From the NCBI GenBank assembly GCA_905221605.1, contig CAJNDS010002305.1:158501-222500 (forward strand): DNA of 64,000 nt. The letters run 5' to 3'. This DNA is from Symbiodinium natans. Its lineage: Eukaryota; Sar; Dinophyceae; Suessiales; Symbiodiniaceae. Position 1 is the stretch's first letter. Each line of letters opens with the position of its first letter. This document shows, one piece after another, positions 49,024 through 58,634 of this stretch. The notes under the pieces were generated by a model, which saw only the letters and a program-made list of their open reading frames with translations, did not search any database and was not told the origin of the DNA. A program made the position numbers and the translations under genes.

Positions 49024-49119
49024 GAGTTCATCGAGTTCCTGAAGGTTCTTGCAGTCTACAAGAAGAAGGAGCCCCCAACTTGTGGATCTCGAGTTCAAAA
49101 GGTCGAGCAGAACACCTAA
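49024..49119 (+). CDS. EF-hand gene, exon 5 (terminal)
   Basis: CTCCAGAATCCAG| opens a phase-0 frame that runs to TAA at 49117-49119. EFIEFLKVLAVYKKKEPP supplies EF-hand positions 9-12, the leaving helix and a Lys-rich tail; the last part is TCGSRVQKVEQNT. The exon at 59946 begins at the same place in the loop (DFSEFLKLMRLV), suggesting a shared intron position. A donor at AAAAG|GTCGAG would extend the gene further. Confidence 0.62.
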   Translation, partial: EFIEFLKVLAVYKKKEPPTCGSRVQKVEQNT

Positions 49120-50525
49120 ACCCTAAAGGCCCCAAACCATCCGAAGCCCGAAACTTGGGACCCCAAGGACCTAGCTCAGATACTGTACTGTGCCCTTCTC
49201 TCCTTCGCCATAGGTAAGGTCCAAGGTTTCGGGGTTCGTAGCGTCGGAAATCGAGGGCGTCTGGCGGCAAGTCCAGTGCCCAGGGCTTGATCGCTTTCAG
49301 GGTGTTTTTCGGGCAGCCAGGGGGCTTGGGAGTGGCTTGGGAGGTAATTCAGCTTCTTCAGAGGCATTCCTCTTTGTGACGTTTTGTGATACAGATCGCG
49401 TGGTAACTACACACAAGATGGAAAGTTGACCTTTTCTGTTTCCGCAAGGCAAAACTCACTGCAGGATGTGCAGGGGTACGCTTTAGGAAGTCGACCGAAA
49501 CTGCGTCTCATGGGGTCGAAGCATTCTCTGAGTGATGAAGGTTGCAATGCAAACCACTGCAGGCACCGCATGGTTTTGCCGATGGTTTCACTGCCTCAGA
49601 AGCAGGTCGGGCTGCGCCACAACTCATGAACGAGCTGGGATCGACGCTTGCCAAGTGATATTGTTCCTGCGCGTGTTGGCAGAAGCAGCAACATCATTGC
49701 CAACATCCGAAGTTGTCGACGTCGTGGCATCAAGGAAGAACAGCTCACACACCTGGTCTCACATGATTCGATCTCCCAAAGATGATCCTACGAGAGAAGT
49801 TCATTTCGCGAGTCAGGCACAACCGCACCTAGGCTTGAACATGTCAAGAGAGTGGGTAAACCAAAGGCTCACTGGCTGCTAGACACTTTGCAGGGAATGC
49901 AGGATATACTGTGCCCACACACGAGTTTTGATCTCGACATTTTAACACACGTTAACTGTAAGCAAAGCACAGATCGATAACTACCGTTTGAAACGAACCG
50001 TCATAGTAGTTTATACTCGAAAAACCGAATGCATCAAATACTTCACCAATACGTCGATCTTCCACCGAGTAGCGTCACTCCCTTTCTCCCTGTCTGACAT
50101 GCTCTGCGGTTCTGAGCCCAGAGTAACTTTTTGCCAATGCAGAGACGCGCTTTCGAGAAGCGCCTTCCTCCTCAACACATCTGTACACCCTGAGCATCTT
50201 CGGATTCATTGCGCAAATGTGTGACCGCATGAGCCCCAAATCCTCCAACCTTCATGTTCTGAAGGGCCGCAGGGCCCGAGGGTGTCGGCACGTGGCGCCT
50301 CAATGTCAAATTCTGGCACCTAGGGAAGCGATCGAGTTCGATGGACTTGTGTCCTTCCAGCTTTGTGTTTCTTTTTTTTTTGTCGAGGTTTTGGGGTTCG
50401 GGGAGGTTCCGGGAGTTCACTTAGGAGCAAGGCTTGGTTCCAAGCTCTCCGAGACTGAATCCTAGCGGCGCCCGACTAAGCTTAAGTGCAACACCGGCAT
50501 CTTGAACCCTGCGCCCCTTTTGCAG
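49120..50525. other. Unique stretch, nothing certain
   Basis: + frames at 49426-49882 and 50217-50465 lack domains. CTCCTTCGCCATAG|GTAAGG near 49201-49218 juxtaposes acceptor- and donor-like sites. Confidence 0.35.
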
Positions 50526-50567
50526 GCCCTGCTAGTCAAGAACGCCTTGAACTGTTGGTGCCCTTGG
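50526..50567 (+). CDS. Candidate internal exon
   Basis: GCGCCCCTTTTGCAG| to CCTTGG|GTGGCT, 42 bp, 14 codons, phase 0: ALLVKNALNCWCPW. Third bases are mixed. A TTTAGGG array begins 5-10 bp after the donor. Not recognised. Confidence 0.42.
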
Positions 50568-50575
50568 GTGGCTTA

Positions 50576-50654
50576 GGGTTAGGGTTTAGGGTTTAGGGTT
50601 TAGGGTTTGGGGTTTAGGGTTTAGGGTTTAGGGTTTAGGGTTTAGGGTTCAGGG
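50576..50654 (+). repeat. TTTAGGG array
   Basis: Eleven units. The last, TTCAGGG, may provide the acceptor of the next exon. Confidence 0.94.
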
Positions 50655-50790
50655 CCTTTTAAGAACAACTTCAAGCGCCCCGAAAAAGAGGAGCTCCAGC
50701 AAGTCTTGACCGCCATGTTCACGGGGCAGCCGAAGCGGCGACCCTCCTTCGCCATGCACGCCGGGGCCTCTCATTGCCCGAGTGCCCCTG
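50653..50790 (+). CDS. Candidate internal exon of 45 codons, unknown protein
   Basis: The last repeat unit ends GGGTTCAG|, and the frame (two leading bases) is open to a stop at 50796. Segments KNNFKRPEKEELQQVLTAMF and TGQPKRRPSFAMHAGASH are very protein-like with G/C third bases. The island ends CCTG|GTTCTTAGTAGGG, where the left arm of a foldback element begins and offers the donor. The family is not recognised. Confidence 0.58.
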
Positions 50791-50928
50791 GTTCTTAGTA
50801 GGGAATGGGGGAATGAGGGCCCTGTATATATATTATACTATAATTTTCGATTATATATGTATATTATACCCTTTAAGGGATTATATAGGGTCCTAATTCC
50901 CCGGTTCCCTACTAAGAACCAGCCAGCC
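50789..50928. mobile_element. Foldback element, family C (intact) starting at an exon end
   Basis: CTGGTTCTTAGTAGGGAA...GGGCCCTGTATA and its inverted partner ending CCCTACTAAGAACCAG form arms of about 40 bp around an AT-rich core. It is the best-preserved member of its family here. Confidence 0.88.
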
Positions 50929-51365
50929 GAGTTTGGTTGCAGGGCTTTCGGGCTTGGAGGTTTGCGGGCTCAGCGTTGTAATGGGGGGTACGATAATCCC
51001 TATGAAGGACTGTTCCTATAAGGGGGTCTCAGAGGGCTCCGGACTCAATGACCAGAGTGTGCTCAACACTAGGGATGCAGGGTGTTTACGAGCACCTCTT
51101 GGGATTCTTAATTCATGTTCGGAGGGACGTACATGTACGTGCATGTGAAGGTGAGCACGACCCGTACCGTCCAAATTACTTGTAAAGCAGAATTCTATCC
51201 TGACCCTCAACTGCCCAAACTAACTCGAAGATCCCCAAACTAGACACAGTCAAAGGCTAAACCCTAAACCCAACCCGCGCCTTGTCATCCAACGACTCAC
51301 GAGGCGAACCGTGGCTGATACTTGCAGTTACCAAATCTCTACACGAAAGCCAGGCGACAGGGCTC
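50929..51365. other. Unique stretch, presumed intron
   Basis: A family A-like remnant (GGTACGATAATCCCTATGAAGGACTG) lies at 50988-51020. GATACTTGCAG|TTACC near 51318-51328 is acceptor-like without a convincing exon. Confidence 0.35.
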
Positions 51366-51578
51366 AAACCCTAAACCCTAGCCCTAAACCCTAAACCCCA
51401 AAACCCCAAAACCCCAAAACCCCAAAACCCCTAAACCCCTAAACCCCTAAACCCCTAAACCCCTAAACCCCTAAACCCCCTAAACCCCTAAACCCCTAAA
51501 CCCCTAAACCCCTAAACCCCAAAACCCCAAAACCCCTAAACCCCTAAACCCCTAAACCCCAAAACCCCTAAACCCCAG
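51366..51578 (-). repeat. Octamer telomere-like array, CCCCTAAA and CCCCAAAA
   Basis: After three heptamers the unit becomes eight bases long: four CCCCAAAA, then about fifteen CCCCTAAA with one 9-mer, then mixed. It ends CCCCAG, a possible acceptor. Confidence 0.96.
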
Positions 51579-51664
51579 CTCCCAAAGATGCCAGGCCATG
51601 GGCGAGCAATCGCAGCCGCTGCCACTGGCGAAGCCCAAGGCTGGCTGAGTGCTTGGCTGCGTCT
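51579..51664 (+). CDS. Weak candidate exon after the octamer array
   Basis: ACCCCAG| to GCGTCT|GTGAGG. Two frames are open across the full 86 bp and their third-base bias is modest, so the frame is undecided. The donor is good. Confidence 0.33.
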
Positions 51665-53580
51665 GTGAGGCCCTGAATCCTTTGTCGTAGTTGGGTACCA
51701 TTTTACATCTTTAAGGGTACTTAAACCCAATAAGGAATAGGAATTTAAAATTTGGGTTATGATCCCAACCATGAAGTAGGAGTGTCCCGGAAGCAACTCA
51801 CAGTTGCCACTGAGATTGACTACGATCGCCTTGGACGGCTTCTATTTTCTCAGGTTGTGAGAGATCTACGTCTGTAGGCTGGAAAGGCGGTGTTAGATAC
51901 GTCATATGTCAATCTCATGATGTGCGCACGCATGCTTCAGCGACTTCTGTGCATCCCATGGAGATGTGTCACGGCTGACATCCCTTAACCATGCGTGCGT
52001 GCTGCTCTTCCGAAAGACAGGGATCAACAACAACAGAAATCGAAAGCGCATAGTGGCAGAATTGTTTCCGTGTGAGAAAATAGGGAAGGGTTGTCTGCAC
52101 AGAGACGGCAAAGTATATCTTCAGAGGAGGAACGCTTTGTGGCAGGAATCTAGGGAGACATGTGGTAGAAAGAGGGAAGAACAGCAAAGAAATCCTCAAC
52201 ATGCCACAGCTGGACACCACAGAAACCCTGAGTGTGTGTAGACATCAGCATCATGAAGCACGCAGAAATAGCAAGACGAGCAAACGCCTGAACAACGGAC
52301 ACAACAGCAGGAGGGGAAGACGCGAGGAAGGAGGAAAGGAACATTGGTCACGAGCACAAGTGTGAGAAAAGAAATATAGGACACAAGCTTGTTGATCCCC
52401 AGATTTTCTCCATTGTGCTCCTTGTGGGCTGGAGTTCACGTTGGGCCACTGCGAAAATAGCCACAGAAAACGAGTAGTATCCACAGGAAAGGGTTTTGCC
52501 TGACGTTTTGCCTGATGTCTGGGCGCATTGATGCCTTGAGCGACTGCGGGCGAATTTCGTTCGCCCTTACAGATCCCAGGGCGACCTCATCATCATTGCT
52601 CGGTTTTTCCCTAGTAGCTTTCCGGGCGAGCTTCGTCATGAGCAGGGTGCTGAGGGGCAGACATCAAGCGAACTCAAGCCTTTGTGCCGATGCTCCACCC
52701 TCGTAGCAGACGTGGAGAGGACTCCTGGACCCAGGGCACCAACTTATGATTGACTGTGGCACTTTAGTCTGCCAGGCCTCCATGATCCAGCGGCAGCAGG
52801 CAGCGCAAAGTGTACTCGGGAATGGGGGTCACTGTGTGTTTTGAGGCAGGTGGCAAATCTCTTCTCATAGTGCAGACATAGGTTGGAAAAGCCATGCAGA
52901 TGGGGTTGAGGTCGGCCACTCAAGAGTCACGAGGCTTCCTTTGCCACTAGGACGAGTCTAGATGCCAAAAGCCGACAAACCAGCTCAGCCCCACATCCTT
53001 GCGAGTCATTGCGAGTCTTGGGACAAGGCAAGTCGTACAGGAAGCTCTTCTCTCAAGCCTCAACTTCACAGCGGGTGTTGACGTGTGTCAACGCATGTTC
53101 TCTACAGTGTCATCTTTTGCTTTTAGATTTGACATCGCTGCTTCAAGCGTGCGGTTCCAACCCTCACCCCGCCCTTGAACTGACGATGACCCCATCTTGC
53201 CAGACGGAGCTGCCGGCCGTGCTTCTCCAATCAGGGCACACGCCGCTGCGCCAGGCACTTGTGTGCTTCAACCCAAAGGGGTCTTTGGTCGCCCCACCGG
53301 TCCTGGATCAACTGCTGGCTTTTCGATGTTGCCACCTTGTTGGGGGACGCCGTAGGCCGTAGACGTGACGGGCTTCTGCACTTGACTTGATGGTTGTGGC
53401 GCTGACTTGCGTCGAACTAGATCTTGGTTCTTGCGCTTGAAAGCCCCACAGCGAAAAGCGCAGCCAGAAGCTTCATACCTCGTAACCTGAACGCTGCTCG
53501 TCCCCCGCCTCGGCGGGGGGGTTGGCCTGGGGCCGTGGGTCGGCGGGGGAACCCCATGCTTTCGTGCCCCAAGCCCTAAG
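51665..53580. other. Unique stretch, no gene recognised
   Basis: A foldback-like segment lies at 51689-51772 (TTGGGTACC...GATCCCAACC). Frames of 60-117 residues on both strands, notably + 53009-53362 and - 53268-53585, overlap and have no domain I can name; a degraded transposon cannot be excluded. Confidence 0.35.
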
Positions 53581-53645
53581 CGCAAAGCCCTAAACCCGAA
53601 ACCCTAGCCCCAAGCCCTAGACCCTAAACCCCAGATCCTAAACCT
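53581..53645 (-). repeat. Degenerate CCCTAAA array
   Basis: About nine units with CCCTAAG, CCCGAAA, CCCTAGC variants. Confidence 0.8.
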
Positions 53646-53710
53646 AAACTACTTTGGTAGTTCAAGCCGAGGAACCCGTTTCCCAGCGCATGGGTACCTC
53701 TGTTCTCTAG

Positions 53711-53779
53711 CTAATTGGCCGTTTCTGGGAGAGGGCAATGACGGGGTCCATCGGACACCTCTGATGCCACACCACCCAG
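53711..53779 (+). CDS. Candidate internal exon, canonical splice sites
   Basis: CTCTGTTCTCTAG| to CACCCAG|GTGAGC, 69 bp. Only one frame is open: two bases, 22 codons, one base, with NWPFLGEGNDGVHRTPLM as core. The donor is a full consensus and a short TTTAGGG tract starts 13 bp later. The product is not recognised; third bases are only weakly biased. Confidence 0.5.
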
Positions 53780-53792
53780 GTGAGCAAGGTAG

Positions 53793-53818
53793 GGATTTAG
53801 GGTTTAGGGTTTAGGGTT
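53793..53818 (+). repeat. Short TTTAGGG tract
   Basis: Three to four units just inside the presumed intron. Confidence 0.85.
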
Positions 53819-53819
53819 C

Positions 53820-55280
53820 TGGGTTAGATTGCATAGCGCCCGTGAACGCAAGCCCCAAACACGAAACCCTACTGTAAACCCCACATTTGCGCCGACGTTG
53901 ACCCCTGAAGGGCAGTGGCGTCGTGCAGTTCTGCCGGTGTCCGAGACGTGCTTGTTGTGCGATTTTCAGCTCGACCTAAAGCTGGGAACAATTCAGACTC
54001 GATCACGTAGAGAACCAGGAAAATGCTGGAAAGACGGCGCGTGAAGTTGTCTGGCATTGCTTGTAAGAGTTGCCATTGCCCGCCATCAGGTCTGGACAGC
54101 CCAGCAGCATCGGAGAAGAAGCAGCATTGCTGCAATATGGGCCATGGTTTTAATCCGATGTGCTTCGAACACAAACTTGCCACTGAAGAGCAGCTAGCAA
54201 TATCCTGACGAGTATGGGAGTTTGTGGCGCCTCCGTGGGCTACCCCGAAGTGCTGCGCAAAGTAATCCTAGACCGCCTCAGGCCTGCAACGCAAACCCTT
54301 CAACTCAGACTCGGAGCATCTCTGAGCCCTCTGCTTCACCCCCGAAGTTCCGAGCTCCCGCTCCCCCAAAGCTCTGTTGTCACGCAGAGCTTTTTGCGCA
54401 GCCTCAAATCTGACATATCCCTGCCCCCCCCCCCCCCCCCTCTTCTACAAAAACTCGCGGCCTCAAAATCTAAAGCCCGAAACAGCAAGAACTCTGCGAC
54501 TTCTCTGTGCTGTAGAACAGCTTTGTAGTGAAGTGCCAGTGCACGGAGGGCAGAAACGGCTGTAAGGGGACTCCCTCTGCACCTGAAACCCTCCCCAACG
54601 ACCGCAAGTTCGACCGAAACCAGCTCGACCTCGCTTCAAATCACGACCCTCATGTCCCCACGTCCCTTGCAGATCAGGGCCTCACAGAACGCCACTTCAA
54701 GACCGGGTTCAGTCCGCACAAAAGCTTCTGCCTACACACCAACAGCCCTTTTTTAGCCCAAAATGGGTCACAAGTTTGGCTCTGAAGATTCAACTTGGAG
54801 ACCCTAAGATGTCCTGAAGGCTCAACCTTTGGGGCTTCGCCGGGCTCATCGCGGAGTACCGCAGCGCCGCCTGGTCGTGCGACTTTTTGGGGTCGGGCCT
54901 GCCAAAGTTAGGGCGTTGAGGGTCCTGGCTTTGGATATGGGCCTTTTCTTTTTGGGGTTCAAGTGGGTTCCAGGATTGGTGCGTAAAAGTGTGAGTTGGG
55001 TCGTTTGAAGGATATTGATGCGGCCTTGTGGGGGCTTTCTTTTGTTGCTTCCAGAGACGGACGCTCTGCATAGTCAGATCCAATCTATAGATCCTAAAGC
55101 TAGTGCTTGGGGTTAAGAATGGAGAGCTCTATAGGAGTCGGGAGAACTTCGGGTCGTGTTTATCACCCCATCTCCTCCACATGCCGTCAGATGCTCCAAA
55201 AAGCTGGGTAACCGTGTAAACGATGGCATTTGCGCTCAATCACAGGAGATGTTGCAGTGAATGGCGTGGTTTAAGCAGCC
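53820..55280. other. Unique stretch, no gene recognised
   Basis: A run of 17 C sits at 54424-54440. Several + frames (54023-54208, 54214-54528, 54528-54785) lack domains and shift frame against one another. Confidence 0.35.
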
Positions 55281-55395
55281 CTAAACCCTAAACCCTAAAC
55301 CCTAAACCCTAAACCCTAAACCCTAAACCCTAAACCCTAAACCCTAAACCCTAAACCTTAAACCCTAAACCCTACACCCTAAACCCTAAACCCCC
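55281..55395 (-). repeat. CCCTAAA array
   Basis: Sixteen units, nearly perfect. Confidence 0.96.
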
Positions 55396-55417
55396 TCAAA
55401 CCACCTCTCCGCCGCAG

Positions 55418-55469
55418 CTAAGGAGATCAACGCCGAAGTGCGGCGGAACCACGGCTTTACCGAGGCCGG
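55418..55469 (+). CDS. Candidate internal exon between opposed arrays
   Basis: CACCTCTCCGCCGCAG| to GCCGG|GTCAGG, 52 bp: two bases, 16 codons, two bases, KEINAEVRRNHGFTEA. Charged and helical, with almost all third bases G/C. The left array ends 22 bp before the acceptor and the right array begins 50 bp after the donor. Not recognised. Confidence 0.55.
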
Positions 55470-55519
55470 GTCAGGAAGGCGTCCCAGGCTAAAGGGCTTC
55501 TAATTGCCAACAAACTGGT

Positions 55520-55615
55520 AGGGTTTAGGGTTTAGGGTTTAGGGCTTAGGGCTTAGGGTTTAGGGTTTAGGGTTTAGGGTTTAGGGTTTAGGGTTTAGGG
55601 TTTAGGGTTTAGGGA
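55520..55615 (+). repeat. TTTAGGG array
   Basis: Thirteen to fourteen units, two GCTTAGG. Confidence 0.96.
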
Positions 55616-55950
55616 TGTTTAGGGTTACGGGTATTGCGATGACAGTTGTCTTGGTTCGCAGAATAGTTCCGCGAAGCTTGTTACTACTAGCGGGTGGCTC
55701 CAATCAACCAAGCGCAACATTGCACGGATTCAGCAGTCTTTTTACAGGGCCGTAGTCTAGCAGATCAGTTGGTCCAAAGTTAAATAAAAAACCCTTTTGG
55801 CTCGATCTCCGAAATCCAACCCTGAAGTGTCTGATCAGATCGTGTATGATACCAGCAATCGTGCTCCCAGACACTGGTCATCTCGCTAGAGAAGTTGGCA
55901 CAGAACGACATTCCTCCGGAGCTGATGCGACCCCATCAGGATTTGGTTGA
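55616..55950. other. Unique stretch, nothing recognised
   Basis: No frame or element stands out. Confidence 0.35.
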
Positions 55951-56064
55951 GAAACCCTAAACCCTAAACCGTTAACCCTAAACCCTAAACCCTAAACCCT
56001 AAACCCTAAACCCTAAACCCTAAACCCTAAACCCTAAACCCTAAACCCTAAACCCTAAACCCGA
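55951..56064 (-). repeat. CCCTAAA array
   Basis: Sixteen units, one CCGTTAA. Confidence 0.95.
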
Positions 56065-56158
56065 AAGGCACAGCAGAACAATACAGCTTTTTCCAGGCTG
56101 TTGGTTGCCGTACCGACTTCCAGAACCCAAGACCAATCGAAAGTCAAAAGGGTAGTGT

Positions 56159-56290
56159 TAAACCCTAAACCCTAACCACTAAACCACTAAACCCTAAACC
56201 CTAACCACTAAACCCTAAACACAAAGCCCTAAACCCTAAACCCTAAACCCTAAACCCTAAACCCTAAACCCTAAACCCTAAACCCTAAAC
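56159..56290 (-). repeat. CCCTAAA array
   Basis: About 18 units; the left half has CCACTAAA variants. Confidence 0.94.
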
Positions 56291-56543
56291 CATCAAAATT
56301 ATAGACTTGGCGCCAGCTTTTGCTGCCCTTAGGTGCAGCCTGGCTCGGCTACGGCACTTGGCCCCTCCCGACCCTTTACCCTAAAACTTCAAACCTAAAC
56401 CCTAAACCCTAAACACTAAACCCTAAACCCTAAAACTTCAACTCATGAGGGGGGGCCCTTTCGGAGCCTGCCGGCTGCAAAAATCGGGAGCCCTAACCTG
56501 GCCCTAAACCCTAAGTAAATGCCAAAGCCCCGCAAACTCTATT
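56291..56543. other. Short unique segments with a small C-rich array
   Basis: GCTGCCCTTAG near 56321-56331 is followed by a possible short exon (CSLARLRHLAPPDP), frame uncertain. CCCTAAA units at 56396-56435. Confidence 0.3.
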
Positions 56544-56580
56544 TAGGGTTTAGGGTTTAGGGTGTAGGGTTTAGGATTTA
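56544..56580 (+). repeat. Short TTTAGGG array
   Basis: Five units, GTGTAGGG and GATTTAG variants. Confidence 0.87.
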
Positions 56581-56658
56581 GTAGTTTGGGGCATATTCAA
56601 GGGTACCCCTACTATGGGGAATGCTCATGTGAATCATTGGAAGCGTTCCCACCTCCAG

Positions 56659-56718
56659 GCAGAGGTCATCCAACTCTACGAGACGTTCCGCAGCCTGGCG
56701 CCAGCTGCAGGGGCATAA
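56659..56718 (+). CDS. Candidate terminal exon with stop
   Basis: CGTTCCCACCTCCAG| opens a phase-0 frame AEVIQLYETFRSLAPAAG-A ending TAA at 56716-56718. A GC donor after CTG (about 56698) is possible. The helix 'AEVIQLYETFRSL' could be the leaving helix of an EF-hand (AE at positions 11-12), but no loop is present to prove it. Confidence 0.48.
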   Translation, partial: AEVIQLYETFRSLAPAAGA

Positions 56719-56724
56719 GACCGG

Positions 56725-56850
56725 TTTAGGGTTTAGGGTTTAGGGTTTCGGGTTTAGGGTTTAGGGTTTCGGGTTTAGGGTTAGGGGTTAGGGGTTAGGG
56801 TTTAGGGTTTAGGGTTTGGGGTTTAGGGTTTGGGGTTTAGGGTTTGGGGT
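56725..56850 (+). repeat. TTTAGGG array, variant-rich
   Basis: About 18 units with TTTCGGG, GGTTAGGG and TTTGGGG variants, six bp after a stop codon. Confidence 0.94.
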
Positions 56851-57640
56851 AGGGATTGCAAAGGCTGAGTCATAGTGCTGAAGGATGAAAGATGTATAGT
56901 AGGTTGTTTGCAACATTGTTCGGTTAGATGTTTCTGTGATTGAAATTCTCTACTCTTAGTCACAAACCCTAGCAGACTGTCCCCAGGGCAGGCCTGCGGG
57001 AGCACAGCTTGATGCAACTCATCTGTCTATTGACTTCGCGCGAATCCTGCTGCTAGCTCTACACCTGCACAACAACGTTTTTGAATCCAGTTTCCTCCCC
57101 CGGCCATGTGTTTTTTTATCCTGCCAGCTACACCAAAAGTGCAAAATCCTGGGAGTCTTCGGCGGGCTTTGTTTGGGGTTGATGCCTGTCACAGAACAAT
57201 CGCTCCCGCTGCTCTTGCCCCTCTTTTCAGTACAGATCTCCTGGAGCTGTCCACAGGTCCTTCAGTCACTAACTCTACACAAGAGAGCTGATTTTTTGTT
57301 TTGGGACGGGCTGAGGGAGGTTTAGGTCAACATCGGGAGCACATGTCAAGCTCTAGTTTTGCGAAATGTTGGCCATGCAAAGGTAGCTATGACCCTCGCG
57401 AGTCTGGCGTCATCGCCAAGTCGCAGCTGCTAGACATGTTTAACTTTTGCGTTGGCAGACGGTTCAGTTGCCAGTGGTGTTTGGGGTTTCAGGGTTGGGG
57501 GCGTAGCATTCAGGACAGCTTGCAGGCTTGGGCGTTGTGACCTGGAGTATGGCCCAGGCTGTTAAGGGTCATCAGGGCTTTCAAGGTGAACGAAGCCTCG
57601 TGGAGCTGGGAATCCCCCAACGATCCGAGGGAACGCATCT
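56851..57640. other. Unique stretch, nothing recognised
   Basis: Short + frames at 57106-57291 and 57301-57540, no domain. Confidence 0.35.
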
Positions 57641-57865
57641 AGATGTCCCGCCCATAGGCTCTCCCTAACCTATGGGTAGGCTCCGGCTGGCTAGCTACAG
57701 TTACAGGCCTGCCAAGGCCTTGTGATTAATTGCAGGCTATCTGCAGCCTACCCACAAGTTTTTGGTAGGTCTGCCGACAGCCCTACAGGGCGACCGAGGC
57801 CTTACCTACAGACCTACCTACAGACCTACCGCAGGCCGACCTGCGGCCTACCCAACTGCTGTGAC
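57641..57865. repeat. Palindrome-rich segment (TAGG, GCAGGC, CCTAC words)
   Basis: GTAGGTCTGC and CTACAGACCTAC, CCTATGGGTAGG, GCAGGCTATCTGCAGCC and CCGCAGGCCGACCTGCGG are short inverted repeats, densely packed over about 220 bp. Confidence 0.75.
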
Positions 57866-57872
57866 TGAGCCC

Positions 57873-58010
57873 CCTAAACCCTAAACCCTAAACCCTAAAC
57901 CCTAAACCCTAAACCCTAAACCCTAAACCCTAAACCCTAAACCCTAAACCCTAAACCCTAAACCCTAAACCCTAAACCCTAAACCCTAAACCCCAAACCC
58001 CAAACCCTAA
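57873..58010 (-). repeat. CCCTAAA array
   Basis: Nineteen to twenty units; the last three are CCCCAAA. Confidence 0.96.
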
Positions 58011-58348
58011 ATCCAAAGTCAGTGGCAGAGTAACCACAGCTGCGGATGAAGGCTGCGCCGGCTCCTGTTGGAGCACTGCCCGCACGCAGAGCGAACGCAG
58101 GACAGGGAAGTTCCAGGGGGTGCTTGGGGTTGTGGGTGAAGATGAGCGAGTTGAAGTTTCACTTGCAACTTGTGTTGCCGAAATCAACTCTCATCCCACA
58201 CAGGCGTCCCAAAGAGAGCATGTGCGGTTTGAGGAAAGTGTATCCCACATGGTTGGTGTGAGGTGGCAGCGGGTCGGATTGCATTGTGGACGGGTCACTT
58301 TAGTCCCGATCACGTTTGCATTCGCGCACCTATTATGCGTCACGATTT
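58011..58348. other. Unique stretch, open + frame of uncertain meaning
   Basis: A + frame (58120 onward) stays open for about 97 codons up to the foldback element, but codon bias is weak and no domain is seen. Confidence 0.35.
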
Positions 58349-58430
58349 GGGCTGTCCCCCCCTCTACTAACAGTCCTTACCAGCCCAATATAGTCCCTAC
58401 TAAGGACAATTAGTATGAGGGGAACATCGC
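58349..58430. mobile_element. Diverged foldback element, family A
   Basis: GGGCTGTCCCCCCCTCTACTAACAGTCC and GGACAATTAGTATGAGGGGAACATCGC are imperfect inverted ends. GTCACGAT occurs on both outer flanks (58339 and 58440). Confidence 0.65.
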
Positions 58431-58493
58431 AATTTGTGAGTCACGATGTTCGTCGATGATTCCTTTGCCTTCGCCGTTTGCCCATCCCCTCAG

Positions 58494-58543
58494 GCCGGGC
58501 GCGACCAGATCGCTGCGATGATTCGGGAGCTTTGCCCACGGGG
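58494..58543 (+). CDS. Candidate EF-hand-type exon (entering helix)
   Basis: GTTTGCCCATCCCCTCAG| is an excellent acceptor. The phase-0 frame reads AGRDQIAAMIRELCPRG. 'DQIAAMIREL' closely follows the helix that enters an EF-hand loop in calmodulin (DEVDEMIREA). The donor is unclear: GC after CTTT (58533) or GTTGTT (58544). The matching loop may lie on an unseen exon before 59946. Confidence 0.5.
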
Positions 58544-58590
58544 GTTGTTGGGTTTTTTCGAACGCAGAGCTTAAGCCAGGCCCGGTTAGG

Positions 58591-58634
58591 CTTTAGGGTT
58601 TGGGGTTTCGGGTTTAGGGTTTAAGGTTTAGGGT
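58591..58634 (+). repeat. Short degenerate TTTAGGG array
   Basis: Six units with TTTGGGG and TTTCGGG. Confidence 0.87.

Noticed and set aside
53009-53585. Overlapping 105-117 residue frames on both strands as a transposon remnant
   Set aside because: No reverse transcriptase or transposase motif can be seen.
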